Of a DNA stretch of 64,000 bases, positions 36,501-49,000 are shown in pieces. The stretch comes from Apostichopus parvimensis (taxonomy: Eukaryota; Echinodermata; Holothuroidea; Aspidochirotida; Stichopodidae). Under the pieces are notes generated by a model. That model made no database searches, was not told the DNA's origin, and saw only the letters and a list, made by a program, of their open reading frames with translations. Location of the stretch: NCBI GenBank assembly GCA_000934455.1, contig KN884559.1, forward strand, positions 18,736 through 82,735, written 5' to 3'. Each line of letters begins with the position of its first letter. Position 1 is the first letter of the stretch. Made by a program: the position numbers and the translations under genes.

Positions 36501-39500
36501 TCGATGTACTTTGTTTATCTAGTAAGAGCAGAGAACGGTTGCCTCTTATTTCATTGGTTTATTTAGATATGTCATTTAAGCTGTGAAGCAAATTTCGCAT
36601 TTTTATACAATATCAAATAATAATTTATGAACATGATGTGTTATTGAGATGATGGATCATCAGACACTTTGCATAAAGCTTTCGTTTTTTATGTCTGAAC
36701 TAAAACGTTATTCCTTTTCCAGACACATACTTTGAGTGGTGTCCTACCAACAAGGTTATCAACAAGTGTAAATGCGAAGGTTCATGCGCCGATCCTACAT
36801 GCACCGAATCATGCTCAAGTACACCCACTTGCGTTTGTCCCGATGGGTTCTTGATGGACGGGGACGATTGTATACCTATAGAAGACTGTGGTTGCTTCAT
36901 AGAGGAAGCAAAGAACTATCAAGGAGTAGTCCTAGCGGTAAGATGTCATTTCCTAAATGTTTACGTATCAAACTAATGTATACTTAGGAGAAAAGCCGGA
37001 ACTAAACAGTTAGTATGATACTTGAAATGATTAGCTTAAACTGTCAAATCTTTACTATACCGCTGCTCTTATTTGAATGGAGGAATGTTATTGCTATTGC
37101 ACTGCTCATTATGCCTCGACATAAAACATTGAGTATTTCCATTGAAGGATACTAGTCATGTATCTACTTGAAAACGCTTACCGCTTTATCTCGTTAGGAA
37201 GGTGAAGTATATGTGAACCCTTCTTGTACAAAGCGATGTTCTTGCAACAGTGGTCTGTTAAGATGTGACGATACATACCGGTGCGATCCCAATGCTAAGT
37301 GTGAGAAACGACAACGCATATTACAGTGTTACTGTAACACAGGGTACACGGGCGATGGAGTCCTGTGTTCTCAAGCCACTTCCCCAGACTGTGGCACATT
37401 GAGAGGAGAAATATCGAGTCGCAAGCAAAGTATACAACCAGCTGGGTGGGAAAATGTGCCATTTCAGGTCACGTGCGATGTCACAGATGGAGGAGGCTGG
37501 TTGGTGTGTCATTTATCGTCCACTTAAATTTTCGTTATTTTAAGGATAAATATTGGTAACGTTCCATTCACTTAAATTTCATAGCCATTATTGTACTTCT
37601 CATCAGATTCAATGCTGATTATAGTAGGTAATGTAGTGGTCCATGTGGACGCTTTAAGATATTAAATCTCACTAAGAAGGGTTTTTGACTTGGAACTTAG
37701 TCTGTAAAGTTTCCTGTTTTGTTTTATTGTAAGGAGCTTATGTAGTGGAGTTGAGAGTCTTTCAAGTTGCTTGGTTTTCGTTTACAGTATCGTGGAAGAC
37801 TTTTCTGGTATGAAGAACTCAGTAATTTTTATCATAAGCATTATTTAAAGTAAGTCCAGATTACATTCGATCAAATTAGAGAGTCATCTATATTTCGCCC
37901 TATATAGACGATAATAAGAGCGATTGATTAATGGAGTTCTATTTATAATGTACAATTGTAGTTGCTTTTGACATGTCTTGTTCGTGGTAATTTGAAAAGT
38001 AGCATTGTTGCATGAAGTGATTTTTAAATCGAAATTCGATCCTAAATTCATTTCTTCATATTCATGTATAATACAAGCTCCATTTCTACCGTTGGAGAAG
38101 CAATGAAATATTTAGGACTTTTGCATCTGAATTAATACTAAGTTTATGAAAATTTATGATAACCATTGCAGCGAATAGTTACCGTTCATTCGAGGTCCTT
38201 TACAAATATTTACTACAAGATTAATGTTGATAACAAGCTTTTTTAATCATTAAGTCCCTTTTTCTTTTAATTACTGAACTTACAGGTTTTTCAACGCCGT
38301 GTTGATAGTAGTGTCGACTTTTACTTATACTGGGATAATTACAAAGATGGTTTCGGCTCCATTGATGGAAATTTCTGGCTTGGAAATGACAAACTTGCAG
38401 CGTTGACGAATCAAACCCAATATGAACTAAGAATAGACTTTGTTTCCAAGTCTGGAAAACATTACTATGCTAAGTACAGTTCCTTCAGCGTAGGCAATGA
38501 GGAAACTAATTACTTACTCAGCGTCAGTGGTTATGACTCTTTCAGTACAGTAGGTGAGTTCTTCTTCTTCTTTCCCAACTACATTTTATAATATGATGTG
38601 TCTGGTAGTCAACTAATATAATAGCTAAATGACCTATGATAAACGTACTTATTTCAGCGGTTATGAAATATGCAAAATGTGTAATCACCATATACTAGTA
38701 ACAATGTGTTTAGTCATTTAAGGTCTGTAATTTTGGCATATTCGACTATAGACTTGAACTACTTTCAAATCTTTTTTGGGAAGTTACCACAAGCTAGAAG
38801 CTTTAAAGATAGACAGAGGAAACTAATATTAACATATCATAGTACGTAACAACGTCAATTCAACATGAATTAACTGTAAAGAGATGACTTGATGTATACA
38901 AGATCTGGCGGATATCGGATAAACCTCGTAGATATTTATTTTAAATGTGACTGTTCGTCGTAGCTTCTCACCACATTCAATCTACCAGGTTCGACATATG
39001 TAATATGTTTTTAGCATGCCGTAACGTCCCAGTGTATATGACATTGAATACCAGCTTTAGGTGTGAAGTAAAATACATAGAGCAACTTAAATGTGTAACA
39101 AATTGTTGATATGAAATATTCTTTATGTGATTGGGAGAACATTGTAATTTGATTTTGTAGCGGCTGTAACATGTCACTTTAATTTAGTTTTCCAAGTTTC
39201 AGAAAATAAATAATAAAACAATAGTCTTGCAATATCATATTTTAAAATGTTATACTATGGATTCATAATGGTTAAATATAGCATAATGATTTATCAAGAG
39301 AGATAGGGCTTATTCATTTTGGAAATATCCAGAATGGTATAACTGATAACTTAAACCCGAAAGGAAATAAATACAAACCGGGTCAATGTCATACAGTCAT
39401 TGTTATGCAAAACAATTATAGTATATAAAGTTAATAATTTCATTTAGTTTGATATAATGAACGAAATGCAAACACTCATTCAACCAACTGTTTTATGTTA

Positions 39501-40095
39501 AGTACCTCCACTGGCTCATGCCGATAGCTAATGGTGTGTTTTTTTCCTACCAAATATTAGTGCTATGACAAATATTGGAGCAAAATAACAGTCAATATGT
39601 ACACATATCATATCTTCTCTATTACCATTACTCATACAAAAATGCTGAGATGTATGCACGATTACATGTTTAGACCTGTCATAATATCACACAATAACTA
39701 ATACAGAGTGCAGCTCCTGGTTACAAAAAAACTAGACAGAGGTATTAAGAGCAAAACTATCAGATTTTTGCAAGAGACTAATTAAGAGCTCCATGAACCT
39801 TTTTTCTCCTTACCTAGGTTACAACGCTATGGATCATAGCAACGGTGCTGAATTCTCTACACGCGATGTGGACAACGACGACTATACTAGTTTAGACCTA
39901 ACCGAATATTTTAGTAGCGGATGGTGGTACGATGATTATTATAACTATGATTCTTCTTCTTACTATTATTATTATGATCAAGATTGTGACCTCAATGCAC
40001 CGTACACTGGATCTTATACCATCTATTGGGATCAGTTCCCTGGCGGGAAAAAAAACATAAGGTCAACAGAAATGAAAATACGACCTCGAATCTGA
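30545..40095 (+). CDS. Gene C: secreted FReD(truncated)-TIL-TILa-EGF-FReD protein, 545 aa
   Basis: Eight exons: 30545-30634, 34434-34479, 35123-35292, 35875-36139, 36723-36937, 37198-37503, 38286-38553, 39818-40095; 1638 nt, 545 residues. All splice sites and phases match gene B. Signal peptide residues 1-30, linker 31-45 (PERQRSVNDYGDQTL), truncated FReD 46-190, TIL 191-262, TILa-like and EGF-like 263-325, second FReD 326-545 ending STEMKIRPRI. The last exon is 30 nt longer than in gene B, all within the Tyr/Asp/Ser-rich stretch after GWWYDD; the only nearby cysteine is in DQDCDLN. The frame is intact, so with B this is the best-supported working gene. Likely a secreted recognition lectin; ligand unknown. 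Confidence 0.9.
33900..33975 (+). repeat. Short tandem repeat of ACTATTAAGACGTATAAAGA in intron 1 of gene C
   Basis: Three copies of an ACTATTAAGACGTAT unit, together with a repeated ATATAATTGTTTTAA phrase. The equivalent intron in gene B lacks the expansion. Confidence 0.7.
35433..35665. other. Unit-2-specific insertion in intron 3 of gene C
   Basis: About 230 bp present in gene C and missing at the equivalent place in gene B (near 18475), between AATGATGTAAT and the TTTTTCGGATCATTTGG phrase. No terminal repeats or coding signal recognised. Confidence 0.6.
39931..39987 (+). repeat. Impure coding TAT/GAT/TCT stretch in gene C
   Basis: Codons for Tyr, Asp and Ser occupy the place of the pure TAT run of gene B, ending at a Cys codon (39985-39987). 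The 10-codon length difference between the two proteins lies here. Confidence 0.9.
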
Positions 40096-40598
40096 TGAAA
40101 TGTCGAAGAAACCAAGCGAACAAAGCGCACAAAATACACTGTGGATGTTTTTCGTCCGAATACCGTTACCACTTATACTGTGAATAACTAATTCAAAATT
40201 GATTCCCTAATAGAAATGATTTAGTAAATAAAGTCTACCCTACTATGTGGATTCGTATTCTCCAAATATTCCATACGTTTGATGCATCACTTTCGAAGAA
40301 CCTTGCTGTCTAGATTAATCCAGATAACAATAAACTATCAAGACAAAAAAAAAGAGTTAGCGATGTTATGTAATTACAGACACGCTTGAAGACTGATAGA
40401 ACCAGAAGGGAATTTTCGAAATACTCTGACTATATTGTAGATTTCAGATAAATCAGTATTCTCACTGGAAAAAGAAAATGCGTGGTAACCACTTGTGAAC
40501 CACTGTGGATAAGGATTTCAAAATGCTGAAATATTTTGGTTAGAGACTTGACAATACTGAATAATGAAAACTTTGACATAATATGAAATATATGTTAA

Positions 40599-40630
40599 AA
40601 TAAATATGCATGAACAAATAAAGAAATAAA
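40599..40630 (+). promoter_or_regulatory. Cluster of AATAAA polyadenylation signals for gene C
   Basis: AATAAA hexamers at 40599 and 40617 and again near 40624, about 500 bp after the stop, in the same place as in gene B. Confidence 0.45.
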
Positions 40631-41524
40631 GTATGCTGCATTGTTCTCTTTTTACTATTAAAACGTCCACATATTGTTTTTATGTCAAATGACTAGCACA
40701 AACGATAATTTATTGACTCATACAAATGTGCTATACGTTTACCTAACAAACCATTACCAACTAAAAGCTTATTGCTTTCATAAGGTTTGTGCCTGTATGA
40801 ATAGGCTGATAAATGCATCCATGTGTTTTACAGAGCCTCGAGCATTGAAAAGAAAAGACCAAAAACATTATTATTATTTTCCCGACGATTTTATTACTTA
40901 GTAAAATGTCATTGGCGTGAGAAATGTTTTTTTTCGGGAGATATGTATTGAAGTATACTGTACAAACAAATTTAATACTGGTCTTATAATGCAGTCAGTA
41001 GATTTCCGACTGGGATTTTAGTCGGTTAAACACTTAAAATCACATACTCATAACAAGTTTGCAAATTCTTTGAAAACGTTCAATACAATTGCTTTATCGC
41101 GGCTCGAAAGAATATATGTCTATCAAATGTGCAAAGTTTGATAATTAAACATGCCTTATGGGAAACCGCAGAGTTTCTGAGATAAACATCTTGGAAACTA
41201 TCAAATAGTTGTGGTTTGAGGAAAGCTTCGTCATTTCGAGATACAATAGTCGAAGTTTGCAAAATAATGTTGATAGTTGGAGAATATAGACAACTTACAA
41301 TTTTGAATACATTGCCGTGGTCAAAACTTTCAGATAAAATGGAGACTACAACCATGGATTACTTATCTTTCTCTCGAGAACATCAGGAAGATTTTATCTT
41401 GAACTCATGCATCAATGAAAGAAGCTTCATCGTTGACCTTGAAAAGACGGACAGGAAAGTCAAACAGAGATATCAATATACATTTGATGCAGGCTTCTAG
41501 TTGAGAATGCTGTCGTTAACATAC

Positions 41525-41605
41525 GACATGTGTTAACGACCTGTTGACGACCTGTGTAAGCCGAATTTCCAAATGTGGACAATAAATTTAATTCAATTCA
41601 ATTAC
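41525..41605 (+). mobile_element. Short insertion resembling a LINE 3' tail
   Basis: About 80 bp ending in GGACAATAAATTTAATTCAATTCAATT interrupts sequence that is continuous in unit 1 near 27240. An AATAAA followed by an ATTCA-type tail is typical of 5'-truncated CR1/L2-like insertions. Unit 1 is effectively the empty site. Confidence 0.45.
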
Positions 41606-42849
41606 ACACATTGCGAGCACTTTCAATCACAATTTACATTGTTTGTGTTACACTTCATTCATTTTTTTCGGACAAAAATATTGAATTTAAATCGACATTT
41701 TTATGTAGTAGTAATTTTACATATCTAACAAGGACCTACATAGGTTCGACTACCGACGTGTGGCAACTGACTGGAATATATCTATAAGTGTAAGAATTCT
41801 CTAAAATGAAGAATGTTGTGTTCATTTATTGACCAGGATTAAATATATTCTTTCAATGTATTCTAAATAACAGATTTGTTGGAATTTCATGCCAGGAGTC
41901 GGCACTGGGATAATCCCGCGACCGTGTTCTTTTTTTTTCTCGTATTTAGCTAGTTCCGAAAAATGAGAATTACAATATTCGGTTTTTATCTATTTATTTT
42001 TCTAAGACACCTTCAAAATTACCAGGTCCTTTCCTCGGTACAATTTCTTTCTTCTTCAAATCAGTCATGAGATGTATCATGTCTTAAATTGCTTAATGCG
42101 CTGATAGTTGAAAACCTTTGTAATTCAATTAAATCTTGCTGCTAACGTAGTAGCTGCAAACAACGAGATCGGATACAATATTCATAAAAAAATATCTTCC
42201 ATTAAAGTAGCTTTTTGCGTCCTTTTCCTTAATTTTCCTCGTTGACCCCACGATGCCATAACCACAAACATAACCAGCTTATCTATTCAAATCTAACTTC
42301 ACATGGTGGAATAAAAGTCGAAAACTTTTACAACATTCAAAGTTTGTTTTTTTCGAAGCTAATTTTCCGTTAGGAATATTTAAATTCTATGAACGTCATT
42401 GAATAATGAGGAAATTCATTTTGACTTTGCTGGCGTCGTAAGCAACCCAGTACACCAATATGTTCTAAAACACAATGCTTTATTTGTTTACATTCTGTAT
42501 TGCTGTGATAACGACGCAACCTTGTCGGATTGCTGTGAATGAATCTATTTTAAGCAACGGCCCATAAATAAACATATTTATTAGCTATTCGTTGATTGGT
42601 GGAATTCAAACTAGTGCATTTGGAGAAATGTATGCGATTAATTTTAAATGATTAATTTGTCAGGGAAAATATTTGGCTAATATCTTAGTTTGCTGTATTT
42701 CGATGAATACATATATAAACAATTCGATGGACATGTCAAAAGTGTGGGAAAACGGCGATAAAACGCAAAAAGCTGCTTTAATATATATAAAACAGTATTT
42801 TCTACGAGTTGATATGAACATGAAATGCATGTGATGATCATTAAGTTCA

Positions 42850-43167
42850 TTAAGAAAATGCTCGAATTTTCATCACAACGGATCTTAGGTTGCAATTGAT
42901 GTTCTCTCCGTTGTTTCCACCGTGGTCTCCATTTGTGTTAATATTCGTGCACACAGTTCGACATATACTGCCGCACTGGAAATTGTTACATCAAAGAGTT
43001 GTTATGGATCTCCCTGGTTTCATCTAGTCCCATAGCAATGTGTACATTGTGTATCAAAGAGCCACCAGTCGCCTCGGTGCTAAACGGCGCAGCTTATAGA
43101 TTTCTTCCGCCAGTATACCTTTTATGGGTACCGAAAGATTGACCTCTGCTGTTATAGGGTCAATTAC
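42850..43167 (-). pseudogene. Antisense FReD last-exon relic 3' of gene C
   Basis: On the minus strand, after an acceptor CAG above 43167, the sequence follows a FReD C-terminal exon: GGSLIHN in place of GGWWxxN, INTNGDHGGNNGENIN, and MKIRAFS before a TAA at 42850-42852. Stops interrupt it. It is the counterpart of the split relic at 27655-28437 and was therefore present before the B/C duplication. Confidence 0.75.
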
Positions 43168-43640
43168 CTGGAAATGGAAGTAACGGGAACACTAAAGGGT
43201 AAGAGGACTTGAGAAGTTTCAACAGGGTATAACAAACTGCTGCTCGACATGGAAAATATATATGTACACGGTTCTTGGAGCACTAATTTATGAATTTTTA
43301 ACGATATTTGCTGGAAAAGATTTAAACTGAATTTATATGTTACGGTTTAATGAGGTCCTTGATTTCACACTTTACGAAAACTGTGATTATTCGACAAGCA
43401 GGAAAGTACACAAAAATTATCGAAAGTGCTAGAACATGTACCCCATGTTTTATTCAAAAAAATATATATGTAGCATTAATTTAAATTGTATTGTTATGAA
43501 TATACAGATGTACGTACTCATTGTTTACAAACACAATTTAATATTTCTCTTTTCTTTAACCATTGATTTCTTTTTGTTTTTAATTTTGCTGAATAATCTG
43601 GAAATGCAAAAAGTGTCAATGAGAGACACCAAAAATCAAT

Positions 43641-46098
43641 ACGGCAATCGTGTAGACTGTTTCACTTCACAGAAGTTGATAACGAGGTCATTCAAAACTC
43701 CTTTTAAGTTCAAGAAATGGCGCCCTGTTACTTTTGCTATAGGTCCACTTATTAGTTTTCGATCCTGACTGAAAGCCAATTGCGTCCTTATTAGTCTTTC
43801 TAATTCTTCTAATCATTCCAGTGAAATGAGATAAATACTTCACGTCATGTGTTTTTTGCCTTACCTTTTACCCAAGCGAATTACACGCTCGTCAGTGAAA
43901 GATAATTTAAACGTCCAGGTAGACCAAGCGCAATTTACTCTTACTCAATGCAGCATGGAGTCTAGATACCACTGATGTAAAATGGGTGATATGGTTCATT
44001 GAAACCGTGTAAATTATTACACTATCATGTATCTCTAGTCAAATTAAAGCATTAATAACAGAATGATTGAAGCACATAACTAACGAAGATATCTAAATAA
44101 CAGTAATGTTGGCTTCCCACAAGTGAAATTGATATCTCTTCGGAAAGACTCGAAAAGCCAGATTGATCGTTTACTATGAAACATGAAACAAATAAATGTA
44201 TAATTCGACGGCAGACGTGGCGCTTTTTGCACGTACCATACCTACCCGGAATTGCCAAAAATATACATATTCGTTATATCCTGCTCCCCAGAATATACGA
44301 ATTCGTGATATCCTGCTCCATATTCTTTCAAACCCGTGCACAACGTTATTTTCAAACGTTCCAGAACATGAACAGAAGACGGTTTAATGATCTTTAGTAG
44401 GTGGCGCTGTGCATAAATAATGCTTGCAGCCGTTTCAATGACGGCAAAAATTCGCATTATGCATGTCATGTACGGTACTCTGTATACATTTGTCTTGTAA
44501 AGTCACATATAGAAACAAAAGGTCGTCACTGATAGATTAGTGAACATTTCTCTCGGTGAAGATGTTAACATTTACATGGAAAATGCAGCTGGTTTTTAAC
44601 TATAGTCGAGTGATCTCGACAATGTGTTTGTTTCTGTTCCTTGCTAAAGGAAGGATTAACCTTCTGCATCTCTCAGATCAGAAAGCGTTACATATGCTTC
44701 TCTATCTGTAATAACTCCCTGATTCCAAAACACGTTCTTAGAGTTCTTTGTAATAGTTTGATGCTTCGCTTATGGGTTTCAACGGACATTCAGCTTAACC
44801 AAATATAATATTCTAGTTCCGTCCATCTTACCGAGAGGTGATGTCGAAAACTACCAGGTGCCATGCATATAGCAGTAATGTCTGTGTTAAGCTTTTGCTA
44901 TTATAATATAAAGAAATACATCAATAAAATAGAGCTTCTCCGTTACCTCAAAGACTACGGAAATTGCACCCAATCTGTTACTCGGTTTACCAAAAGACAT
45001 ACCACATATTACTTCAGGAATGGTTGTATTCTGTCATCCCTGTATGTTGTGCTATATGTCTGTATGCTGTGCCCGTATTTTAGTCCCTTGTAGTTTCTGT
45101 TACTTTGTCATTCAGCCCCTGAAGAAAATCCTGCCAGGATCGAAACGTCAGGCCCACTTACTGTAACACATTCTCTTACACAGGCTATTTAGTGGATACT
45201 CATGAGTTTGCTAACAGTTTTTGTTTTATTCTGATCCTTGTATGTTGTGAGAATGGCGTATCGGTATGGGGTTGGTGTTAAGAGGTCTTCTGTTGAGCAT
45301 GGGATTAAATCTTGAGAAGCATCTGACATTGTGTAGACTATGCTTGTACGATATCGGCACTCGCCCGTTACGACGCAGGAAACACCGCAACAACAGTATT
45401 CATATAAGAACATTTTCACATTGAATCTTTCGTGAGCTTCGAAATCAATTGCACATTACTAAACAGACTATAATGGTAGTGGATTATTAGTAAATAAAAC
45501 TGCAATGAATATAATAATGAACTTTTACCTTTGCCTGAATGATATGTAAATTATTACAATTAGACCCTTACACATGTAACAACTAATATATTTATATAAC
45601 ATGTTGAATATAGGTTTTAATCAATAAATAAACCATGGTTACCTACGCTTTACTGTAACACTCATTTACATATGAACTTCATCAAGAATAAAAACAAAAT
45701 CCTGTGTTTGTAAGGCTATATTCCATGTTAATCTCAAACAACTTGTCGCATCTCTGAAATAATGTTTTGTCACCTTGTTTTTTTTTTACAACTGTACCTG
45801 TAAATTCGGAATGATACTATGAATTCCATATATATACAACAATACTTTGAACCAGGAAGGTGTTGATAGCTCCATTGTTGAACAAACGCACACTAAACCG
45901 GAATGTACGGCAGTGTTAACATATATAACTGATACTAAAACTCGGCCCTTAAATGCTTCGGTTATGTGACTTGGTTATTTCTGAGGTGAGTCGATAAACA
46001 ATCAAAGAACCATTTTTCAAAGGAATCATTCTCGTCTGAGGAGCGAGAGGATAAACATTTCTCTCTCTCTCTCAATATTATCCACAATTTGCTTCAAG
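43641..46098. other. Intergenic spacer between unit 2 and gene D
   Basis: No gene recognised. Contains a possible hammerhead-like motif near 45119-45149 and a CT dinucleotide run near 46060-46074 just before gene D. Open stretches here show no family resemblance. Confidence 0.5.
45119..45149 (+). ncRNA. Hammerhead-ribozyme-like core motif
   Basis: CTGAAGA matches the CUGANGA core; ATCCT and AGGAT can pair across a GCC loop as stem II; CGAAAC then GTC follow. The base pair that normally closes stem II next to the core is A/C here, so the ribozyme may be inactive. Such motifs occur at the ends of Penelope-like elements and retrozymes. Stems I and III were not established. Confidence 0.35.
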
Positions 46099-49000
46099 AT
46101 GACACTCAATTGTTTGATCTGGATTTTGATCTGCTTCGTAGCAACGATTTCATTTTCTCTCGGGGAATTGGTGAGTTAACTTAATTAATTTAATTTAACA
46201 AATCATTTTTTACTTTGCTGTTTTAAATTTCTCTTGGCGATTTTAATATACCACCTTTCTTCTTCGTCAGCTTCGATCGTTTTACAACTTAAGCTTTTAA
46301 ATTTTGCATTGCCTTTATATTTTTTGTATCTACTCTAACCCAGCCATGTAATATTAACACACAATTAGATACCTGTAATATATATCGGATTTATCAACAC
46401 TTCAAATGTGTATATCTTAGAAACCAAAAGAGTTTTTCAAAAACATTCAACAGATTTTGAGTGATATATCGCACACAACAAATGTACTGAATATGGGGCT
46501 AATTGGCTAGGTACTTTAACGGCTTGTACAAAATGATACATTTGAAGCAGTAGACAAGCACGTTAAAGCCTTAGTAAGTCTTCCATTATAACAGTTGGTA
46601 CTAATATGTATCATGGCTGTATTAACTTTAGGCCACAAAATAGACATCGTCATGATTGCATGATTATTATGTGCCAACAAAGATTGCTTAGATTGTATTG
46701 CCAACATGCAACCTTTTTAAACATTTATATATCAAGGCTAGAAATATGGATATATCTTTGTAATTCATTTCCTTGAAGGGTCCTTGAAACAAAAATTACT
46801 GTAATTAAAGATACTTTTGGTATAGTTTGAAAACTTTACATTTCAATAATATCTGATTATGTTAAACGTCCTTCTTGTAATAAAACTAATTTGTGTTCAG
46901 AATAAGAAACAAAGTTAATACAAAATAGGAAAAATCAAGTATGAATCAAACTTACCAAAAAAAACCCTTAGAAATTTAATACTTCTTGTTAAAACACAAA
47001 TTGACGCTTTGCAAATAATGATATTGAATTTAAAAAAAAACTAAACGCTTACATATATAAGTTGCAGGTTAATGATAAAATCGTTCTCGCATTTTAACAA
47101 AAAAATTCACATAGAGAATATTTCTAAACTAGCTCCCCTGATACAAGTGTTTTGAGACTTTCTTTCAGTCTACTTCACATAAAATTCGTTTGTGAAGTAT
47201 TTAGCTATGAAGATGCTTCTTTTTAATTTTTAAAAGAGCAAGAGGTATTTATATAGAGCAAGATGTGTTTATATGCTTCCACCCGACCCTCGTATATTTA
47301 ATTATAATGTTAACTAAATAGCTCTTACATGCATAAAGCAAATACAATTTCGAGGCAATGTAACCCCTCAAATACATACATTAGATTTAATCCGTACAGC
47401 AATATAGCTAGAAGACAATTTTGGAATGACGGTGTTGTGAAATAGGAAAAAAGCACCGTCTAGACGTTATGTCTGTTACATCTGGTCATCAAATTGAATG
47501 CATATCTAATCTCATTTCACATTGTATGATTTGTTTTTTTAATTTTCGAAAATAACTTTGTAAAAGTAAACAATTTTAATGTATGAACATCTGGACATAT
47601 GTTTGATTCTTACATTATGTTAGTTAGATACAGAGGAAATCAACTACCTTCCTCAAGTTAATGTAACTAGCCTAGGACTATACTGAATGTAAATCGCATG
47701 ATTTGTTTTCAACTAACTACAATAACTCTCACGTCATTGTGAAGTATTGCGTTCAATGCGTAACTACTTGAAATTTCACTACTTGAAATCATTACAAGGA
47801 AAACGCCCGGCTTTGCGTGAAAACGCGTAATTAATAATCATAACGTTCTAATATCAACAAAATATGCGATTCGTAAGTCACCCATATACCTATTAAAATC
47901 AGTTCCAACCTCTTTAAGTCTTTTTATGTAACTCAATGTTTATTTATACACATCATCAGGTACTCATGTACCATATTCGTGAGTAAACTGCCTGAAATAT
48001 TTGTTTGCTATATTTGCTACATTTCTACTATTCCTTAAAAACAATTTCCTTCAAGTTGTGTAATTTTTAAAGAAATGGTCTCCGCATTGATCTTCTATGT
48101 TGCGCAAGAATCCATTTTACATCTTGGCTGTCGTAGTTACCGTCATCATTTGGTTACAAATTCCAAACAAATGTTTGCGTGCTTTTCATTATGTGCTAGT
48201 TACTAACCACTGATAATTACTAAGGTAAATGTAATATGTTACCTTCACCAAAATACGGCAGTGAAACATCTTCTATTCTTAAATAAAATTGAAACTATCT
48301 TTCGTGACTTTTTGCCTATATCTTCAGGAGACTGTTGAAGCGATCAGTGAGCAACTTCCTCTTAACAGAAACAGAAGAAGCACAGATAATGGTAATGATA
48401 GGCAGTTTTGAGTTTGTCTGATTTTAATGCATATTTTAACATTCAGTTTCATTGATAACATTTATGCTGTTAAAAAAAATACCCATCAGTTACGTAACAG
48501 TTATAATAATGGAAACACAACTCGATAATCCTTTGTAAAAGCTACTCTCAGTCTCTGAATATGAAAAACATATTTTAGTAATTGTTTTGCCACTTGTTTT
48601 TATTTTGCATATTTCAAAAAATGTTCGTGTGGTTTATCGGTCTTCATCCTTTACCCACTGTGTACCCTTGCAATATTCTTCTATTCGGCTATTGTTTTAC
48701 AACTTTTATATCTATAAAGCATCCATTTAGTTTTTAATGATGACTGTATGTTCCTTAACAAACGCTTTCTTGTTTACTTGATGAGTGTATGTCATTTAAC
48801 ATACCCCTTTTATTTTCTTGATGACTATATGTCCTTAAACATACATTTTCATGTTTTCTCTTGTTATATGCTCCAATAATCACCCCATTAAAATATCTCA
48901 TATTCTTCTAATTGGAGGGATGGAATAATAATGACCTCTTATCAGAAAACAATATCTTTATCAATAATTTTAGAGTTATTGAATGTTGATGTCTCGTATA

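Larger units (their letters stand above)
29130..43640 (+). repeat. Segmental duplicate, unit 2 (carries gene C)
   Basis: Collinear with unit 1 from the N run onward. Differences include an insertion at about 35433-35665, a short LINE-tail-like insertion at about 41525-41605, and absence of the extra X-Y copy, the LINE and the microsatellites of unit 1. Confidence 0.85.

Noticed and set aside
41216-41500. 94-codon open frame 3' of gene C
   Set aside because: No recognisable domain; the matching part of unit 1 is not open.
43436-43768. 110-codon open frame at the right end of unit 2
   Set aside because: AT-rich, not open in unit 1, no motif.
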